DNA of 38,035 bases from assembly GCA_018303285.1 (NCBI GenBank), contig JAGVYL010000014.1, positions 1 to 38,035 on the forward strand, given 5' to 3'. A program made the position numbers and the translations under genes. The DNA is from Candidatus Woesearchaeota archaeon (GTDB taxonomy: Archaea > Nanobdellota > Nanobdellia > Woesearchaeales > GW2011-AR9). Shown piece after piece: positions 33,393-38,035 of the stretch. Numbering within the stretch: position 1 is the first letter of the stretch; every line of letters starts with the position of its first letter. The notes under the pieces are model-generated. The model was given only the letters and a program-made list of their open reading frames with translations, made no database searches and was not told the origin of the DNA.

Positions 33393-36300
33393 TGAATGCG
33401 GATGAACAAACACGTATCTTTAAGGAATTTTTAGAAAAGTTTTATTATCCTCCCTTGCTGGAAACAGTGCGCAAGGGAGAAAATTTTCTTCGTATAGATT
33501 TTATGGAACTGGCCAAGTTCAGCCCGGAAATCGTTGAAGAATTATTAGAACATCCGGAAGAGATAATCAAAGCAGGAGAAAATGCCGTCAAAGAATTTGA
33601 TCTTTCTCATTCCATCAATCGTTTCTATCTTCGTTTTTTTAATCTCCCTGAATCCCAAAAGATCCGCTTAAGCGAAATCCGCAGCAAGCATCTGGGAAAA
33701 TTTTTTTGGACAGAAGGAGCAGTAAGAACTAAAAGTGAAGTCCGCCCTCATGTGATGGAAGCCAAGTTCGAATGCCCCAGCTGCGGCAGCATCATTTCTA
33801 AATTACAGGACAGCAAAAGTTACACCGAACCTTCCCGCTGCGCCTGCGGCCGAAAAGGCAAGTTCAAGGAAGTGAGCAAAGAATTAGTCGATGGTCAAGG
33901 TTTAACTTTAGAAGAATCTTCAGAAGATTTGGAAGGGGGAGAACAGCCCAAGCGTTTGCATGTCTTCTTAAAAAATGATTTAGTCAGTCCCCTCAATGAA
34001 CGACGGGCCAGTCCAGGAACTAAAGTGCGGGTGGTGGGCTGGGTAGGAGAAGTTCCCATCACCTTGCGCACTGGCGGCCAAAGCACTAAATTTGATTTAC
34101 TAATAGAAGCCAATAATGTCGATACAGTGGATGAAGATTTCTACATGGTCAAAGTAACTGAAGAAGAAGAGAAAGCCATCAAAGAGTTGGCTGAAGATCC
34201 TCATGCTTATGAAAGATTAATCAACAGTCTCGCTCCCTCTATCTACGGCCACGAAAAAGTCAAAGAAGCTTTAGTTCTCCAATTGGCCGGCGGAGTAAAG
34301 AAGGAGCGGCCGGATGGAGTGACTATCAGAGGAGATAGTCATATCTTATTAATAGGAGATCCGGGCAGCGGTAAATGTCTTCATCCAAGAACTAGCATAG
34401 TCTGCACTGATGGCAGTATCAAAACAATCGAAGAATTGGTTCAAACTCGCAGCGGAAAGATTGTAGAAGAACACGCATGCTGTCCAAATGCTGTATTCGA
34501 AGTTGCTGCTTTAAATGAGAGAGGCATTTTAAATTCCAATAACGCCACTCTTCTCTGGAAGCGGCCATCACCTCAAAATATGCTTTATCTACGAACTAGT
34601 TCTGGCAGTGAAATCATTGTTACTCCTAATCATCCTTTTTTTGTTACCGAAAGTGGAATCGTCTTTGCCAAAGAAGCGCAAAGCTTGACTTCTTCAGATT
34701 TTATCGCCGCTCCTCGTATCTTAAGAATCGAAGGATCTCTTCAAAAAATTAATCCGATTTATCAGTCAACTCCCGCCCATAATCGCCGCAGCATTATTTT
34801 TCCTGGGGTATGCGATCAAGAAATCGCCCGCCTTTTTGGTTACTTAGTTGGCGATGGCTATGTCGCCTTTTCTCAGACCAGCGGATGGGTCAGTTTAACC
34901 AATAATAATCCTCTGCTCTTAGAAGATTTTAAGAACATCTTACAAACGAAATTCAATGCAAAGGTTATCCTTAGGCAATCGCATAAAGGAAAATCTGCGC
35001 AGGAGTGTTATGCTACTTCTATCGAATTGGTACGTATACTTCAAGCTATTGATCCCTCTTTAATCCGCAAATCTCAAGGCAAACGAATTCCAGAAATAAT
35101 CTGTAAATCGCCTCTTTCAGTGATTAAACCATTTTTGCAGGCATTGTATGAATGTGAAGGCTCAGTTCACATAAAAAAACGAGCCATCGAGATTTCTTCT
35201 GCCAGTAAAGATCTTATCTCTGATTTAAAGATCATCCTTCTTCGTTTTGGCATAATCAGTTTCATAAATAAAAAAGAAAAATTTGCTTCGAACACGGTGC
35301 AGAAAAAAAGAAGAAGCTATTATGAATTAGTAATATACGGTGAACATACATTGGTCTTTGCTCAGCAGATTGGTTTCTTAAGTTCAGAAAAACAATCAAA
35401 ATTGACAGCCATTAGTTCCTCTGCAGTCAAGCACAATACTAATACTGATGTTATTCCTAATGTGCAGAGGATTCTTAAGTTTCTGCGCAAAAATGCTTCT
35501 CTCTTCCAAAGACAGTTAAATATTCCTCGAGGAACATATCTTCATTATGAATTGGGCGATCGTAATCCCAGTCGTTCCAACTTTCAAAAAGTAGTGGCTA
35601 AACTTAAAGAGCAGCAAGCTACTGCTGCACAGGCAATAAACCTTTTAGAAGAGTTTGCCTCTTGCGACATCTTTTGGGATAAGGTGGAGGAAATTAAAAG
35701 TATTTCTTCTGATTGTGATTTTGTATACGATCTTCAGGTGGAAGAAGTTCATAACTATATCGCTAATTCTTTAGTTGTGCATAATTCTCAACTCCTTAAA
35801 CGAGTGGGTAAGATTGCTCCCAAAGGAAGATACACTTCTGGTAAAGGCGTTTCTGCAGCCGGCCTTACTGCTTCCGTAGTCAAAGATGAATTGCTTGGCG
35901 GCTGGTCTTTGGAAGCCGGAGCATTAGTTCTTTCTAACAAAGGTTTCTGTGCTATTGATGAGATGGACAAAATGGCCAGGGAAGATACTGCCGCTCTTCA
36001 TGAAGCCATGGAGCAGCAGACCATCAGTATTTCTAAAGCTAATATTCAAGCTACTCTTCATGCAGAGACCACTATTCTTGCTGCGGCCAATCCCAAATCC
36101 GGCCGTTTCAATCCATACGATCCTCCTGCCCAGCAATTGGATCCCGTGGCTATGCCTTCCACTCTTCTAAGCCGTTTCGATCTGATTTTTCCAATAAAAG
36201 ATTTGCCGGATAAAATAAAAGATGAAAAGATGGCGTCTCATATTTTGGGAATGCACCAAAATCCAGGAGAAGGCAAACCAGAATTAGAGACTAAATTTCT

Positions 36301-36637
36301 GCGTAAATTCTTTTCTTATATCCGCCAGCATTGCAAGCCCCAGCTTACAGACGGAGCTTTGAAAGAAATAAAAGATTATTATGTCCAGATGCGCGGCATG
36401 GTCCAAGCCGATGGTGGTGGAATGCGGGCCGTGCCAATTACTGCCCGTCAGTTGGAAGCTCTGACCAGATTAGCCGAAGCTTCAGCCAAATTACGTCTTT
36501 CTCCCAAAGTCACTAAAAAAGATGCTCAAAGAGCTATTGATATGATTGATTACTGTCTGAAGGAAGTGGCTATGGACAAAGAAACAGGAGTAATTGATAT
36601 AGATAGAATGTTTCCTCTTCCCAGCGCAATAAGATGA
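33392..36637 (+). CDS. mcm: MCM replicative helicase, intein-containing, lacking fused C-terminal wHTH
   Basis: Zn motif CPSCG...CACG, GDPGSGK|SQLLK Walker A split by intein, CAIDEMDKM Walker B, LLSRFDLIFPI Arg finger. Confidence 0.97.
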   Translation: MNADEQTRIFKEFLEKFYYPPLLETVRKGENFLRIDFMELAKFSPEIVEELLEHPEEIIKAGENAVKEFDLSHSINRFYLRFFNLPESQKIRLSEIRSKHLGKFFWTEGAVRTKSEVRPHVMEAKFECPSCGSIISKLQDSKSYTEPSRCACGRKGKFKEVSKELVDGQGLTLEESSEDLEGGEQPKRLHVFLKNDLVSPLNERRASPGTKVRVVGWVGEVPITLRTGGQSTKFDLLIEANNVDTVDEDFYMVKVTEEEEKAIKELAEDPHAYERLINSLAPSIYGHEKVKEALVLQLAGGVKKERPDGVTIRGDSHILLIGDPGSGKCLHPRTSIVCTDGSIKTIEELVQTRSGKIVEEHACCPNAVFEVAALNERGILNSNNATLLWKRPSPQNMLYLRTSSGSEIIVTPNHPFFVTESGIVFAKEAQSLTSSDFIAAPRILRIEGSLQKINPIYQSTPAHNRRSIIFPGVCDQEIARLFGYLVGDGYVAFSQTSGWVSLTNNNPLLLEDFKNILQTKFNAKVILRQSHKGKSAQECYATSIELVRILQAIDPSLIRKSQGKRIPEIICKSPLSVIKPFLQALYECEGSVHIKKRAIEISSASKDLISDLKIILLRFGIISFINKKEKFASNTVQKKRRSYYELVIYGEHTLVFAQQIGFLSSEKQSKLTAISSSAVKHNTNTDVIPNVQRILKFLRKNASLFQRQLNIPRGTYLHYELGDRNPSRSNFQKVVAKLKEQQATAAQAINLLEEFASCDIFWDKVEEIKSISSDCDFVYDLQVEEVHNYIANSLVVHNSQLLKRVGKIAPKGRYTSGKGVSAAGLTASVVKDELLGGWSLEAGALVLSNKGFCAIDEMDKMAREDTAALHEAMEQQTISISKANIQATLHAETTILAAANPKSGRFNPYDPPAQQLDPVAMPSTLLSRFDLIFPIKDLPDKIKDEKMASHILGMHQNPGEGKPELETKFLRKFFSYIRQHCKPQLTDGALKEIKDYYVQMRGMVQADGGGMRAVPITARQLEALTRLAEASAKLRLSPKVTKKDAQRAIDMIDYCLKEVAMDKETGVIDIDRMFPLPSAIR
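34376..35785 (+). other. Intein (470 aa) with LAGLIDADG homing endonuclease, in MCM P-loop
   Basis: Begins CLHPRTSIVCTDG after GDPGSGK, ends NYIANSLVVHN before S; endonuclease motifs LFGYLVGDGYV and FLQALYECEGSV. Confidence 0.95.
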
Positions 36638-36828
36638 TGGTAGTCAAAGAAATGCTGGTAAAAATAGAAGAAGAGATGGGCGGCAATAAGCAGATTGAAA
36701 AAGAGAAATTAGTTGCTGCCTGTGTAGAGAAAGGAATCAAGAGTGATGAGCTGGAAAAGATTTTAGAATTAATGCATCGTTCAGGAGAGGTCTTCGAACC
36801 CAGAAGAGGAGTGATTCAACGGCTTTAA
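36634..36828 (+). CDS. Detached MCM C-terminal winged-helix domain
   Basis: MMVVKEMLVKIEEEMGGNKQIEKEKLVAACVEKGIKSDELEKILELMHRSGEVFEPRRGVIQRL = MCM wHTH; overlaps the MCM stop (ATGA). Confidence 0.85.
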   Translation: MMVVKEMLVKIEEEMGGNKQIEKEKLVAACVEKGIKSDELEKILELMHRSGEVFEPRRGVIQRL

Positions 36829-36902
36829 TCATATATAGACATCCCTGGCATTAACCATTAAAGAATACAAATAGTTAAAAAGAGAGTAGTTAGGAGTTAA
36901 TT

Positions 36903-37568
36903 ATGGCCGATGATTTAGTCCAACGGCAGACTGCTGTCAAGTTGCTGATTACTGATCTTCTTAGCGGAGAATTTTCTAAAGAGGAAAGCCAGACTCCAGT
37001 CCTCTCGTTGGGAGAGCAAAAGATTTACCGAGTCAATGTTATTGGAATGGTAATCGGAAAAGCAGAAGAAGAAGTTCTGGCTAATCTTTTTCTTAACGAT
37101 GGCACAGCCAGCATTAATCTTCGTTTCTTTGAACGCAATTCTGCATTAGATGAACTGAATGCTGGAGATGCAGTGATGGTAGTCGGCCGCCTGCGCGATT
37201 ACAACGGCGAACGTTATCTCTCTCCGGAAATTGTCAAGAAAGTAGACCGCCTATGGCTGCAGCATCGAAGGAAAGAGCTGGGAGCAGAAACTCGCCAGAT
37301 TAACGCAGCGGTTAAAGAAGAACCAGCCGGAAAAATCATGCCTAAACAGGAACCGGTTGAAGAAGAAAGTAAAGACGAAAGCAGTGAATTCCTCAGCCCT
37401 GAAGGAAAAATTCTGAAAAATATAGCAGATTTGGACAAAGGCGAAGGAGCAGAGATTGAAGAAGTCTTGGCGGCCAGCAAGGTAAACTATGCCGAAGAAA
37501 TCATCAAACGGATGCTGGAAAGAGGAGAACTATTTCAGATAATGCCCGGAAGAGTGAAAGTGGTTTAA
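36903..37568 (+). CDS. RPA-like OB-fold ssDNA-binding protein with C-terminal wHTH
   Basis: RVNVIGMVIGKAEEEVLANLFLNDGTASINLRFFE...GDAVMVVGRLRDYNGERYLSPEIVKKV OB-fold. Confidence 0.8.
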   Translation: MADDLVQRQTAVKLLITDLLSGEFSKEESQTPVLSLGEQKIYRVNVIGMVIGKAEEEVLANLFLNDGTASINLRFFERNSALDELNAGDAVMVVGRLRDYNGERYLSPEIVKKVDRLWLQHRRKELGAETRQINAAVKEEPAGKIMPKQEPVEEESKDESSEFLSPEGKILKNIADLDKGEGAEIEEVLAASKVNYAEEIIKRMLERGELFQIMPGRVKVV

Positions 37569-37624
37569 TTTTTTTTATATAGCCGAACAGAAAGTTTTTT
37601 ATATCCATGCAAAGTTATTTTTTT

Positions 37625-38035
37625 ATGGCAGCTTCGCTATCAAAAACTTCTCTTAAAGCCCCCCTACGAATTTACATCCGTCCGATGCGGTTAGAAGATG
37701 CAAAACTGGTTTCTCAATGGTATAATGATTCAGATACAAAGAGATATATGAGCACTACGGTCCGAGGTTACAAATACTCTCCCCAAGACATAAAGAAAGA
37801 AATCCAAGAAAACAATCCGCGGGAAGAGTTGTGGTTCATGGTCTGCTTGAAATCCAATCGCAAGCCCATCGGCCAGGCAGGAATCGACGACTTAGACTTT
37901 TTAGACATGAGGGGAGAAATATTTTTCCTTATAGGAGATAAGAATGAAAAAGGTAAAGGATATAGCAAAGAGATTGTCCAGCTTCTGCTAAATCATGCCT
38001 TTAAAAAGCTAAAATTAACCAGCTTGTTTGCTACA
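37625..38035 (+). CDS. GNAT-family N-acetyltransferase, truncated by window end
   Basis: Open frame MAASLSKTSLKAPLRIYIRPMRLEDAKLVSQWYND...PIGQAGIDDLDFLDMRGEIFFLIGDKNEKGKGYSKEIVQLLLNHAFKKLKLTSLFAT, no stop; absent from ORF track. In-frame ATG also at 37607. Confidence 0.82.
   Translation, partial: MAASLSKTSLKAPLRIYIRPMRLEDAKLVSQWYNDSDTKRYMSTTVRGYKYSPQDIKKEIQENNPREELWFMVCLKSNRKPIGQAGIDDLDFLDMRGEIFFLIGDKNEKGKGYSKEIVQLLLNHAFKKLKLTSLFAT

Noticed and set aside
35788-36516. Overlapping ORFs inside mcm on both strands (e.g. 35924..36136 -, 35949..36170 +, 36331..36516 +)
   Set aside because: Fully embedded in a clear conserved CDS; no independent start signals.
1-38035. CRISPR arrays and rRNA genes
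   Set aside because: No regularly spaced direct repeats or rRNA-like conserved segments were seen on reading either strand.

Overview
The window looks like archaeal chromosome: exosome Rrp4/Rrp41/Rrp42, RpoK, TBP, MCM, RPA-like protein, deoxyhypusine synthase, RNase P p30, TATA-type promoters. The small genes and large Cys-rich surface protein suggest a DPANN/Woesearchaeota-like lineage, which is inference. Housekeeping blocks are mixed with toxin-antitoxin-type genes (RelE-like pair, two HEPN/MNT loci, a truncated HepT), a wHTH/AlbA_2 regulator, an AAA+DUF4143 ATPase, an IS200/IS605-like end at the left edge, two tRNA genes (Val-CAC; Gln-TTG with two predicted introns outside the anticodon loop) and an intein-bearing MCM. 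The observations I rank highest are: (1) a ThiI-like THUMP protein whose PP-loop motif is eroded, directly coupled to a ubiquitin-like SAMP/MoaD protein ending in GG and near an intact NcsA-like thiolase; (2) an MCM split from its winged-helix domain by a -1 frame change, plus a P-loop intein; (3) an 84-bp in-frame palindromic insertion flanked by TTGTTAC that truncates a nuclease gene, with an architecturally similar element at the ncsA 3' end; (4) a tRNA-Gln with predicted D-loop and T-arm introns; (5) an 18-aa Lys/Cys microprotein (MPKKTTKKKGSKKCCCGN) missing from the ORF track; (6) a 24-bp identical promoter block in front of a 1.5k-aa surface protein and its neighbouring regulator; (7) a displaced rpp30 3' end on the far side of an AAA ATPase gene; (8) an unknown protein between agmatinase and deoxyhypusine synthase. 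All assignments come from reading motifs by eye; no searches were run.
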